NCBI RefSeq assembly: GCF_000090795.2
Contig: NW_003546780.1
Coordinates: 28,554-49,766 of the forward strand
Source: Amphimedon queenslandica
Lineage: Eukaryota; Porifera; Demospongiae; Haplosclerida; Niphatidae
Direction: 5' to 3'
Length of the DNA stretch: 21,213 nucleotides
Within the stretch, counting starts at the first letter, position 1; every line of letters starts with the position of its first letter. Made by a program: the position numbers and the translations under genes. This document shows, piece after piece, positions 9,774 to 17,691 of the stretch. Under the pieces are notes generated by a model. That model searched no databases. It saw nothing but the letters and a program-made list of their open reading frames with translations, and was not told the DNA's origin.

Positions 9774-10002
9774 AGAGCCACATGGTATAACAATAGACAC
9801 TGCAGCTACTGGTCTAGTGTATGTTAGTGATAATGGCAATCATCGTATATCAGTCTTCACTAGTGATGGTGTGTTTGTTAGGAAGTTTGGAAGTAAAGGC
9901 AGTAATATTGATCAGTTTCATGACCTTAGTGGATTAGCATTTGATAAAGATGGATTTTTGTTCGTTTGTGATTTTTGTAATTCCCGGCTAGTTGTTTATT
10001 AA
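9760..10002 (+). pseudogene. detached NHL blades 5-6 of TRIM copy 3
   Basis: Open in the +1 frame relative to 7914-9773. It reads GQLKEPHGITID at the start, then the DNGNHRIS and CDFCNSRLVVY blade motifs, with the usual VVY end and stop at 10000-10002. The sequence is undamaged after the single shift. AATAAA at 10056-10061 is a plausible polyadenylation signal. Confidence 0.85.
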
Positions 10003-10357
10003 TATTTTGGTTAATAGTATTACATGCTACACGTTATTTTTTGAATTTAGCTTTAAATAAAACATGGTGTAAAATTTGCTCTGGCAATATCTCTCCTACA
10101 GAAATTATTAGTCATTTAACAATGTAAATTGTATTAAACTTTTTTCTATTACATATTGAAATTTAGTACCTGAAGCAGGTGTCATTTATATAGCAATGAT
10201 CTGATTTAAGCCAATTCTATACCACAGTATTTATACTGTTAATCAATATCAGAAAAGAATGTAATTTTTGTCACAGTCACACGTCATTATGAAAAGACGA
10301 ATGAAACCTACCAGTAGCTTGATTCTACTGCATGTCTATTCACTCTTGCCAAATGAC
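10003..10357. other. intergenic, downstream of TRIM copy 3
   Basis: AT-rich sequence with the AATAAA noted at 10056. I see no gene, recognisable element or match to the flanks of the other copies. Confidence 0.5.
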
Positions 10358-10360
10358 TTA

Positions 10361-10559
10361 AGGTGGATTCTCAATATGATGTATGTGCATCTGTCACGAC
10401 TGAAAGTGCTGTATAAACCAATGGGAACATGCGTCAATGCGTCAGATTAGAAAACATTTCTATTCTGACGCATTGACGCATACTCCCATTAGTTTATACA
10501 GCACTTCCGGTCATGACGCTAGCGCATGACAAGCAATGCGTCATATTGAGAACCCACCT
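10361..10559. mobile_element. 199-bp palindromic foldback element (MITE-like)
   Basis: The two halves are near-complementary over about 95 bp around a short loop near 10450-10460. Paired segments include TTCTCAATATGA at the ends, AGTGCTGTATAAAC in the middle and ATGCGTCAATGCGTCAGA next to the loop. The ends are AGGTGG/CCACCT and both are flanked by TTA (10358-10360 and 10560-10562). A 3-bp TTA duplication suits a PIF/Harbinger-type MITE; a TA duplication is an alternative reading. Confidence 0.85.
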
Positions 10560-10628
10560 TTACTAAGAAACCCATAACAATGATTGTGGATTTGTGCTAT
10601 TTATAAATGCTAATGTAATTCATTGTTA

Positions 10629-10673
10629 CACTGTAAGTCACAAGATCTTTGAATATTATTGCACTATTAAAGA
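10629..10673 (+). promoter_or_regulatory. conserved upstream block (TRIM copy 4)
   Basis: CACTGTAAGTCACAAGATCT followed by an AT spacer and TTGCACTATTAAAGA. It ends about 90 bp before the ATG at 10764. No TRIM-start module remains upstream, although the sequence just before it (AAATGCTAATGTAATTCATT) matches what follows the module before copy 3. Confidence 0.35.
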
Positions 10674-10763
10674 CTGATATCCTTTTTTCCACCCTCTTTT
10701 ATTGGCTTTAGCCTGATGATCCCTCCCTTTAGTTCATTTGTTTCAACCTTCCTTTTTGCATAA

Positions 10764-12827
10764 ATGGCAACCAAACCATCTTCATCTACTCCTGGTCTCC
10801 TCAAACTGGAGGAACAGCTCACCTGTCCTGTGTGTCTTGACCGCTATACCAACCCTAAGATCCTACCCTGCCATCACTCATTATGTGAGCACTGTCTGGA
10901 GGGATTAGTTCTGGATAAGAAGAATGAGACCTATTACCTCTCTTGTCCCACTTGCCGTCATCGTACAGAATTACCAGAAGAAGGAGTAGGAGCCTTTCCT
11001 GTAGCATTCCACCTCAATGACCTCAAAGAGATGCTAAGTTTACTGAAGAAGACTGATTGTACTGATCATAAAAAGCCTATGAAGCTATTCTGTGAAACTT
11101 GTGATACACTAATCTGTGTTACTTGTCGCTATCGTTATCACAAAAATCATGAATGTGACTTGATCACTGACAGTTTTACTAAACACTGTCAAAAGATAAG
11201 AGAATGTCTACCACCAGTTGAGGGAAAGAAGGAAGCACTCAAGAAGGTCCTGTCTGCTCTAGCAGAGAGAGAGGGTGAGATCAGAGAGAAAGGAGAAGGA
11301 GTCTTAGAAGAAATACATGAAATGGTAGAGGAAATGATTGCTGTTCTTCGTGAGTCAGAGAGGAAACTGACTGAGCAGGCAAAGAGGGTCACTGATGATA
11401 AACTAAAGGTGCTGTCAGAGCAAATGAAATCAGCAGAAATAAGTTTGAGTGTTCTGGAGGATGTTGAGGATTATGTGGAACAGAGTCTGAAGACAGGCAG
11501 TCCTCAACAAGTCCTGAGAACTAAGAACCAGATTATGGAGCATATGAGTGAAGTTACTGCAGGGATCAATGTGGAGGAGTTACATCCAAAGGAAAAAGCC
11601 GACTTTGTATTGAGTAAAGATATCAAATTGCTTTATCACATTGGAGATATTGTGACCTACTCATCTACTGCACTACAGCAGTGTAGAGTGAAGAAGATTG
11701 ATCGTATTACACCTTCTGGTGAAGCAGTTTCGTTTTCACTATCAATGGAGGCACCAGATTCATCTCTTTTGTGTGTTCCCCTCTCTTCTCTGAGATGTAG
11801 TCTAGTACCAGTTGGTAAAGGTGATGAACCCATTGACACTACAGTGACTACCACCAGCACTGATCCTGGAGTGTATAGGATACAGTGTAAACCTTCAACA
11901 CGTGATACTCATACATTAAAAGTACAAGTATATGATGTACACCTTGAGGATACCTCACTAGTTATCCCTTTCAATCCTTACCTTGGTAACATCACTCCAG
12001 TACGTACTATACCTGGGCTCAATTGTCCCTGGGGAGCTGCTGTAAGTGATGATAATTATTTTATAATAACTGAATATTTGGGCAACTGTGTAACAATACT
12101 GGATAGAGAAAGAAAGAAAGTGATATCATTAGGAGGGGAAGGAGGAAGTGGTAATGTCAAGTTTTTTTCTCCTCGTGGTGTAGCCATTACTCCAGACAAA
12201 TTCATTCTTGTGTCTGATAATCACAAGATCCAAAAGATAAGCATGGATGGATACCTTATAGCATCAGTTGGTGAGTTTGGCAGAGGACCACTACAATTCA
12301 ACATTCCTTCTGGTATAGCCATTTCTCCTATAACAGGACAGGTTTATATTGCTGATAGGGATAATCATCGTATACAAGTCTTGAATCCTGATCTAACCTT
12401 CTCTCATTCATTTGGTAGTGAAGGATCAGCTAATGGACAGTTTCAGTATCCAACTGACATTGCTATTGACAGTCAAGGATTAGTGTATGTTACTGATAGT
12501 GAAAATCATCGCATTCAGAAGTTCACTTTAAATGGAAACTTAATGGTTCAGTTTGGTACTTATGGATCTGGTCCTGGAGAGCTTAAGTATCCAGTAGGTA
12601 TAACAATAGACACTGCAGGTACTGGTCTAGTGTATGTTAGTGAAGATGGGGCGCATTGTGTATCAGTCTTCACTAGTGATGGTGTGTTTGTTAGTTGGTT
12701 TGATTGTAGCCAATATTCGATAAGAGATGAAAGTTTGAATGCTTTTAACCGTCCTTATGGATTAGCCTTTAATAATGGATTTTTGTATGTTTGTGATCTT
12801 AGTAATTGCTGTCTTGTCGGTTTTTAA
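10764..12827 (+). CDS. TRIM-NHL protein, copy 4
   Basis: 687 residues, intact and intronless, with the same predicted E3 ligase architecture. The RING runs C21-C64. The linker to the B-box is shortest here because the alanine/proline stretch before it is missing, so the B-box2 is C99-H129 with the variable core RYRYHKNH. The coiled coil is nearly identical to copies 2 and 3. The linker before the filamin domain is the ID.ITP type shared with copies 2 and 5. Six NHL repeats follow. The sixth is unusual: it has a longer loop (DCSQYSIRDESLNAF) and ends CCLVGF instead of RLVVY or RVVVY, so blade closure may differ. The ATG context is ATAAATGG. Confidence 0.93.
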   Translation: MATKPSSSTPGLLKLEEQLTCPVCLDRYTNPKILPCHHSLCEHCLEGLVLDKKNETYYLSCPTCRHRTELPEEGVGAFPVAFHLNDLKEMLSLLKKTDCTDHKKPMKLFCETCDTLICVTCRYRYHKNHECDLITDSFTKHCQKIRECLPPVEGKKEALKKVLSALAEREGEIREKGEGVLEEIHEMVEEMIAVLRESERKLTEQAKRVTDDKLKVLSEQMKSAEISLSVLEDVEDYVEQSLKTGSPQQVLRTKNQIMEHMSEVTAGINVEELHPKEKADFVLSKDIKLLYHIGDIVTYSSTALQQCRVKKIDRITPSGEAVSFSLSMEAPDSSLLCVPLSSLRCSLVPVGKGDEPIDTTVTTTSTDPGVYRIQCKPSTRDTHTLKVQVYDVHLEDTSLVIPFNPYLGNITPVRTIPGLNCPWGAAVSDDNYFIITEYLGNCVTILDRERKKVISLGGEGGSGNVKFFSPRGVAITPDKFILVSDNHKIQKISMDGYLIASVGEFGRGPLQFNIPSGIAISPITGQVYIADRDNHRIQVLNPDLTFSHSFGSEGSANGQFQYPTDIAIDSQGLVYVTDSENHRIQKFTLNGNLMVQFGTYGSGPGELKYPVGITIDTAGTGLVYVSEDGAHCVSVFTSDGVFVSWFDCSQYSIRDESLNAFNRPYGLAFNNGFLYVCDLSNCCLVGF

Positions 12828-13340
12828 TACTTCATTTTTATGAATTGTTTTTTATTTTATGATTGTTTTTACCACTTTGTATCCATATTAACCTGGCATT
12901 TGTATCTTAAAAGTGCAAGACTTTGTCTGATTTAAATGCTGTAACTACATAAAACTCAACATTCCCTATTCAACTTTGTTGAAAGCACCTTTGTGTTTAA
13001 TGGCAACTCTGTTGCCTGAAATAGAACCAAGTTTTGTTTCAGGCAAAAGAGTTTACAGCACATCAAAGCAACCACAAAGTTGCTTTCATACATGTTTAGT
13101 AGATGGTGGACTTAAAGAACAAGTTGGTTGCTAATTGCTATTTTTAAAATACAATAATGTGTATAGAAGAAATGTAAGTACGACATACATGTACTTACAT
13201 GTATATGATCTTAGGAACGACCTAGGGCTTTTTCCCCCATTATGTCAGCTAAAATTCTGGAATGATTAGACCAACAAAGTAGTTGGTTTCAATTTTTATA
13301 ATCTTTTAATTGATGTACGTGTCATTATCTTTCTCTCTCT
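12828..13340. other. intergenic, TRIM copy 4 to copy 5
   Basis: AT-rich DNA with an imperfect foldback at 12981-13087, a short GTAAGTAC/GTACTTAC palindrome near 13172-13200, and a pyrimidine tract leading to the duplicated splice junction at 13341. No protein gene is seen. Confidence 0.5.
12981..13087. repeat. imperfect inverted repeat (decayed foldback element?)
   Basis: GAAAGCACCTTTGTG (12981-12995) pairs with CACAAAGTTGCTTTC (13073-13087) at 14 of 15 positions. AACTCTGTTGCCTGAAA pairs with TTTCAGGCAAAAGAGTT further in at 16 of 17. No target duplication could be assigned. Confidence 0.6.
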
Positions 13341-13357
13341 TGCAGTATCCTACCTTT
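13341..13357 (+). other. duplicated copy of the host exon-2 splice acceptor
   Basis: TGCAGTATCCTACCT, behind a CTCTCTCT tract, reproduces the acceptor and first 12 coding bases of host exon 2 (TTACAGTATCCTACCT at 16171). Splicing host exon 1 to 13346 would keep the frame open through the ATG at 13410 and into the TRIM-start module, ending at its stop (13467-13469). Whether it is used is unknown. Confidence 0.7.
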
Positions 13358-13409
13358 ATCTCCATTTTTTGTTCTTGTTTTACGTACACAATTTTATTCT
13401 TTTCTTGAA

Positions 13410-13469
13410 ATGGTAACCAAACCATCTTCATCATCTTCTCCTGGTCTCCTCAAACTGGAGGAACTTTGA
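13410..13469 (+). pseudogene. abortive TRIM-start module C
   Basis: A 19-codon ORF beginning MVTKPSSSSS and ending LKLEEL before TGA at 13467-13469, followed by the shared TGCTGGTTG-type downstream sequence. It lies 261 bp upstream of the ATG of copy 5. Its own leader (CTTTATCTCC through TTTTATTCTTTTCTTGAA) matches that of TRIM copy 2 rather than that of copy 5. Confidence 0.65.
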
Positions 13470-13510
13470 CCTTACTGCTGGTTGTTATGGCTTTAGAATG
13501 TTAATAACTT

Positions 13511-13554
13511 CACTGTAATAATAGTCACAATTATTAAACTTAAGTTACACTGTA
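13511..13554 (+). promoter_or_regulatory. conserved upstream block (TRIM copy 5)
   Basis: CACTGTAATAATAGTCACAA followed by GTTACACTGTAC, 160 bp before the ATG at 13671. It is closest to the copy 1 version. Role inferred from recurrence only. Confidence 0.35.
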
Positions 13555-13670
13555 CAAGATCAACTTCCTTTTCTTGCCCTCTTTGCTTGGCTGGTTTCAC
13601 TCTATAGTTCTTTTGTTTCTCTGAAGAATTCTGTTTCTCTTTTTATTTTGAACTGTCCTTTTTTGTATAA

Positions 13671-15740
13671 ATGGCAACCAAACCATCTTCATCTTCTTCT
13701 CCTGGTCTCCTCAAACTGGAAGAACAGCTCACCTGTCCTGTGTGTCTTGACCACTATACCAACCCTAAGATCCTACCCTGCCATCACTCATTCTGTCAAC
13801 AGTGTCTGGAGGGATTAGCTCTGAATAAGAAGAATAAGATCTATTGCCTCTCTTGTCCCACTTGTCGTCATTGTACAGAGTTACCAGAAGAAGGAGCAGG
13901 AGCCTTTCCTGTAGCATTCCACCTTAACAACCTCAAAGAGATGTACCATTTAATGGAAAAGACATCAGTTTTTTCAAATCCTCAAGAACCTGGCACATGT
14001 AGTGATCATGGAAAGCCTTTAGAGCTATTCTGTGAAACATGTAATACAGTAATCTGTGTTAGCTGCTCAGTTCGTAATCACAAAAGTCATGAATATGACT
14101 TAATCACTGACAGCTATACTAAGCACTGTAAAAAGTTAAGAGAATGTCTATCACCAGTTGAGGGAAAGAAGGAAGCACTCAAGAAGGTCTTGTCTGCTCT
14201 AGGAGAGAGAGAGGGTGAGATCAGAGAGAGAGGAGAAAGAGTCTTTGAAGAAATACATGAAATGGTAGAGGAAATGATGAATGTTCTTTGTCAGTCTGAG
14301 AGGAAACTGACTGAGCAGGCAAAGAGGGTCACTGATGCTAAACTAAAGGTGCTGTCAGAGCAAATGAAATCAGTAGAAAAGAGTTTGAGTGTTCTGGAGG
14401 ATGTTGAGGATTATGTGGAACAGAGTCTGAAGACAGGCAGTCCTCAACAAGTCCTGAGGTCTAAGAAACAGATGATGGAGCATATGAGTAAAGTTACTGC
14501 AGGGATCAATGTGGAGGAGCTACATCCAAAGGAAAAAGCCGACTTTGGATTGAGTAAAGATATCAAATCGCTACATCATATTGGAGATATTATCATACCA
14601 TCACAATATAGAGTAAAGAAGATTGATTGTATTACACCTGCTGTTAAAACAGTTTCGTTTTCACTATCAATGGAGGCACCAGATTCATCTGTTTTGTGTG
14701 TTCCCCTCTCTTCTCTGAGGTGTAGTCTAGTACCAGTTGGTAAAGGTGATCAACCCATTCACACTACAGTCACTACCACCAGCACTGATCCTGGAGTGTA
14801 TAGGATACAGTGTAACCCTTCAACACGTGGTACTCATACAGTAAAAGTACAAGTATATGATGTACACCTTGAGGATACCTCACTAGTCATCCCTTTCAAT
14901 CCTTACCTTGATAACATCACTCCAGTACGTACTATAACTGAGCTTAAGTGTCCCTGGGGAGTGGCTATAAGTGAGGATAATCATGTTATAGTAACTGATT
15001 TTAATGGTAACTGTGTAACAATACTGGATAGAGAAGAAAAGAAAGTGAAATCATTAGGAGGGAAAGGAGGAAGTGGTAATGTCAAGTTTTCTAATCCTCG
15101 TGGTGTAGCCATTACTCCAGACAAATTCATTCTTGTATCTGATAATCACAGGATCCAGAAGATAAGCATGGATGGATACCTTATAGCATCATTTGGTAAG
15201 GAGGGCAGTGGACCACTACAATTCATTCGTCCTTTTGGTATAGCCATTTCTCCTATAACAGGACAGGTTTATATTGCTGATAATGGTAATCATCGTATAC
15301 AAGTCTTAAATCCTGATCTAACCTTCTCTCATTCATTTGGTAGTAAAGGATCAGCTAATGGACAGTTTAAGCATCCAAATGGCATTGTTATTGACAGTCA
15401 AGGATTAGTGTATGTTACTGATAGTCACAATCATCGCATTCAGAAGTTCTCTCCAGATGGAAAGTTTACGGGTCAGTTTGGTACTTATGGATCTAGTCCT
15501 GGACAGCTTAGTATCCCAGTAGGTATAACAATAGACACTGCAGCTACTGGTCTAGTGTATGTTAGTGAGAATGGCAATCATCGTATATCAGTCTTCACTA
15601 GTGATGGTGTGTTTGTTAGGAAGTTTGGAAGGAAAGGCAATAATATTGATCAGTTTCATACCCCTATTGGAATAACATTTAATAAAGATGGATTTTTGTA
15701 TGTTTGTGATTTTAGTAATAAGCGACTTGTTGTTTATTAA
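13671..15740 (+). CDS. TRIM-NHL protein, copy 5
   Basis: 689 residues, intact and intronless. RING C22-C65 with CQQC where the others have CEHC; one B-box2 from C110 (SDHGKPLELFCETC, then CVSCSVRNHKSH); coiled coil with VTDAKLKV as in copy 1 rather than VTDDKLKV; a shorter segment before the filamin domain (SQYRVKKID in place of STALQQCRVKKID); filamin-type Ig; six regular NHL repeats ending RLVVY. A predicted E3 ubiquitin ligase whose target is unknown. It is the last TRIM copy before host exon 2, with 436 bp between its stop and that exon. Its 3' flank is shared with copy 2. The ATG context is ATAAATGG. Confidence 0.93.
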   Translation: MATKPSSSSSPGLLKLEEQLTCPVCLDHYTNPKILPCHHSFCQQCLEGLALNKKNKIYCLSCPTCRHCTELPEEGAGAFPVAFHLNNLKEMYHLMEKTSVFSNPQEPGTCSDHGKPLELFCETCNTVICVSCSVRNHKSHEYDLITDSYTKHCKKLRECLSPVEGKKEALKKVLSALGEREGEIRERGERVFEEIHEMVEEMMNVLCQSERKLTEQAKRVTDAKLKVLSEQMKSVEKSLSVLEDVEDYVEQSLKTGSPQQVLRSKKQMMEHMSKVTAGINVEELHPKEKADFGLSKDIKSLHHIGDIIIPSQYRVKKIDCITPAVKTVSFSLSMEAPDSSVLCVPLSSLRCSLVPVGKGDQPIHTTVTTTSTDPGVYRIQCNPSTRGTHTVKVQVYDVHLEDTSLVIPFNPYLDNITPVRTITELKCPWGVAISEDNHVIVTDFNGNCVTILDREEKKVKSLGGKGGSGNVKFSNPRGVAITPDKFILVSDNHRIQKISMDGYLIASFGKEGSGPLQFIRPFGIAISPITGQVYIADNGNHRIQVLNPDLTFSHSFGSKGSANGQFKHPNGIVIDSQGLVYVTDSHNHRIQKFSPDGKFTGQFGTYGSSPGQLSIPVGITIDTAATGLVYVSENGNHRISVFTSDGVFVRKFGRKGNNIDQFHTPIGITFNKDGFLYVCDFSNKRLVVY

Positions 15741-16176
15741 TTATTAATACTAAACTAATTATGTATCTAGTTTTATTTGTATTAATTTTTATTATTATTG
15801 ATATTCCTGATTTTTGTGGTGTGTTAATTTTTGTATTTTTGTGCTCACCTTAAATCCACATAATTTAAACCACCCTCTAATCCCATTCTATTGTATATAG
15901 ACTATGGCCAGAACATGAAAATTAGCTCACACAAATTTTGAGCACTTTCTTTAAAAAAATGAAATTGAAACTGGAACTGTATAAAATGTTTTTAGTTGGA
16001 CATTTACATAGTTTACATAACATAACTGTAAATCATAACATCTATACAGTATTTCTTTATATACAGTATCCTACCTTGATATGTACACATATCTAATTAA
16101 ACCTCTCTCTTTCTTTCTCTTTCTCCTCTCTCTCCCTCCCTCCCTCCCCCCCCCCCTCTCTCTCTCTCTCTTACAG
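15741..16176 (+). other. 3' end of the giant host intron
   Basis: It begins with sequence duplicated from the flank of TRIM copy 2 (to about 15920). It then carries a second copy of the exon-2 splice junction (16061-16080) and a long C/CT tract (about 16105-16170) that serves as the pyrimidine tract of the true acceptor TTACAG at 16171-16176. Confidence 0.7.
16061..16080 (+). other. decoy copy of the exon-2 acceptor, 110 bp upstream of the real one
   Basis: ATACAGTATCCTACCTTGAT against TTACAGTATCCTACCTGATG at 16171. Splicing of exon 1 to 16067 would meet TGA after three full codons because of one extra T. It is a direct duplication relic and a possible poison acceptor, though its pyrimidine tract is weak. 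Confidence 0.65.
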
Positions 16177-16303
16177 TATCCTACCTGATGTCCAGTGCAT
16201 CTTTGGTCATCTCCTTGAGAGTAATCTGCAATACTATACTCCTGACCTCTTCTGGAAGAACTTTAGACTAGAGGGTCAACCCGTCAACGTATTAGAACAC
16301 CAG
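16177..16303 (+). CDS. USP9X: USP9X-like, visible exon 2
   Basis: Acceptor CTTACAG, donor CAG|GTACCT. It starts with the last base of a split codon, then 42 codons. It encodes [20 protein letters not shown], the helical segment after the Cys box in USP9X and USP24, and ends NVLEHQ just before the DA.EFF motif. Separated from exon 1 by the 15.7-kb intron. Confidence 0.93.
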
Positions 16304-16348
16304 GTACCTCACAAAATCGCACCCTATTTGACCACACCTACTTTTTAG

Positions 16349-16402
16349 GATGCCTCTGAGTTTTTCTCAAGCTTGACTGATCAGATAGACGAGACTCTTA
16401 AA
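16349..16402 (+). CDS. USP9X: USP9X-like, visible exon 3
   Basis: An 18-codon exon (acceptor TTTTTAG, donor AAA|GTGGGT) encoding DASEFFSSLTDQIDETLK. It continues the EHQ of the previous exon to give the QDA.EFF-type motif of USP domains. The flanking introns are only 45-46 bp. Confidence 0.88.
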
Positions 16403-16448
16403 GTGGGTGTGGCTAGTTATTAAAAGTAATTAATAATTTTGTTATTAG

Positions 16449-16531
16449 AAAAGAGGACACAGTAAAGTGTTTGAGGAGAGATTTGGTGGACAGTTTCTGG
16501 ACCAAATCATATGTCACGGCTGTGAACACAG
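16449..16531 (+). CDS. USP9X: USP9X-like, visible exon 4 (first zinc-finger pair)
   Basis: Acceptor TTATTAG, donor ACAG|GTGCTA. It encodes the segment up to QIICHGCEH; the CHGC pair is the first half of the USP fingers zinc site. It ends with two bases of the Arg codon completed in the next exon. Confidence 0.9.
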
Positions 16532-16725
16532 GTGCTAACTTATTGTCCACCATTTTACATGTACATGTACAATATACATGTATTACTTGTACATGTAATG
16601 TACATGTAGATATGTGCATGTAAATAATAATGTATGCATATGTACATGTACATGTACTTATGAATGAATTTTGTCATTACTTTGTTCTATTTATTTCTTA
16701 CTCGTTCTTAATTCTTTATCTTCCT

Positions 16726-16817
<92 letters not shown>

Positions 16818-16864
16818 CTCTTTCTCTCCTCTTTTTACTCCTCTCTCTCTCTCCTCCTCTAAAG
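16532..16864 (+). other. intron 4 with TACATGTA-rich and CT-repeat tracts
   Basis: 16556-16657 is built largely from ACATGTA motifs, which are self-complementary. The rest is a pyrimidine tract leading to the acceptor at 16863-16864. No gene. Confidence 0.7.
16733..16815. repeat. CT microsatellite (~41 units)
   Basis: Uninterrupted (CT)n that ends about 50 bp before the acceptor of visible exon 5, with further CT-rich sequence between. It gives Leu-Ser repeat ORFs in several frames that are not genes. Confidence 0.97.
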
Positions 16865-17006
16865 GTTTGAGAAGCAGCAAGGTTTCACGTCCCTCCAGCT
16901 CTCAGTGGTTCAGTCTAAGAGTCTCACTGAGAGTCTCCAGGAGTTTGTGCGAGGTGACATGCTAGAGGGAGACAACAGATACCTCTGTGGAGAGTGCCAA
17001 GAGAAG
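16865..17006 (+). CDS. USP9X: USP9X-like, visible exon 5 (second zinc-finger pair)
   Basis: Acceptor CTAAAG, donor AAG|GTATGT. It encodes FEKQQGFTSLQLSV, then SLQEFVRGDMLEGDNRYLCGEC. The VRGD.LEG.N.Y.C..C motif is characteristic of the USP9X/USP24 group, and CGEC completes the four-cysteine zinc site. Confidence 0.94.
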
Positions 17007-17378
17007 GTATGTAATTCAAATATCAAAATAATGTTATTAATAATAATTTTGTCTTTTTAACCCTTTACTCAGTAAGCATCTGCCTATATTAAAAAAATTA
17101 AATTGTCATCAATTTTTTTGTTTTATTCTTCACATGCTTATACTGACATTCGTAACTGTTAAAATTGCTAATACATGTATAAGACCCACCAATTACAAAT
17201 TTTAAACAAATCTTCTTATTTAACGACTTCCAAATGAGCCAATTTTCCGGCTGTAAAACTTATTTATAACACTTAATATTTTTTTGATATGACTGTGAAA
17301 CTTAATTATAGTACTTACATGTACATGTATACATGTATATCTTTTTAATTAAATGATTGTTTTTTTTTCTATTTTTAG
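17007..17378 (+). other. intron 5
   Basis: AT-rich, with a self-complementary TACATGTACATGTATACATG run near 17316-17337. Nothing else recognisable. Confidence 0.6.
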
Positions 17379-17498
17379 AGGGACACTTTAAAGCGTACCT
17401 GCATCAAGACTCCTCCCCCTACCCTGGTAGTACACCTCAAGAGGTTTGACTATGATTGGGAGACTAACAGAGAAATTAAATTTAATAATTACTTTGAG
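17379..17498 (+). CDS. USP9X: USP9X-like, visible exon 6
   Basis: Acceptor TTTTTAG, donor GAG|GTAATT, 40 codons in phase 0. It encodes [20 protein letters not shown], then KRFDYDWE and [15 protein letters not shown] is the conserved strand of USP domains, and RFDYDWE favours USP9X over USP24. Confidence 0.95.
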
Positions 17499-17691
17499 GT
17501 AATTAATTATAATAATAATTAATTAATAATAATAATAATGATTAATTATAGGTAATAATTATCCACTCTTGAGTACATGTAAGCGCATGAGCATGCATAT
17601 AAACTTGACTTTAAACCCCCCCCCACCCCCCACTAATTTTTGTGAATTTTGAGCTGATTCTGATTATAAAGGTGACCATCCTGTACTATAC

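Noticed and set aside
16630..16965. ORFs with Leu-Ser repeats
   Set aside because: Direct translation of the CT microsatellite running out of frame into USP exon 5.
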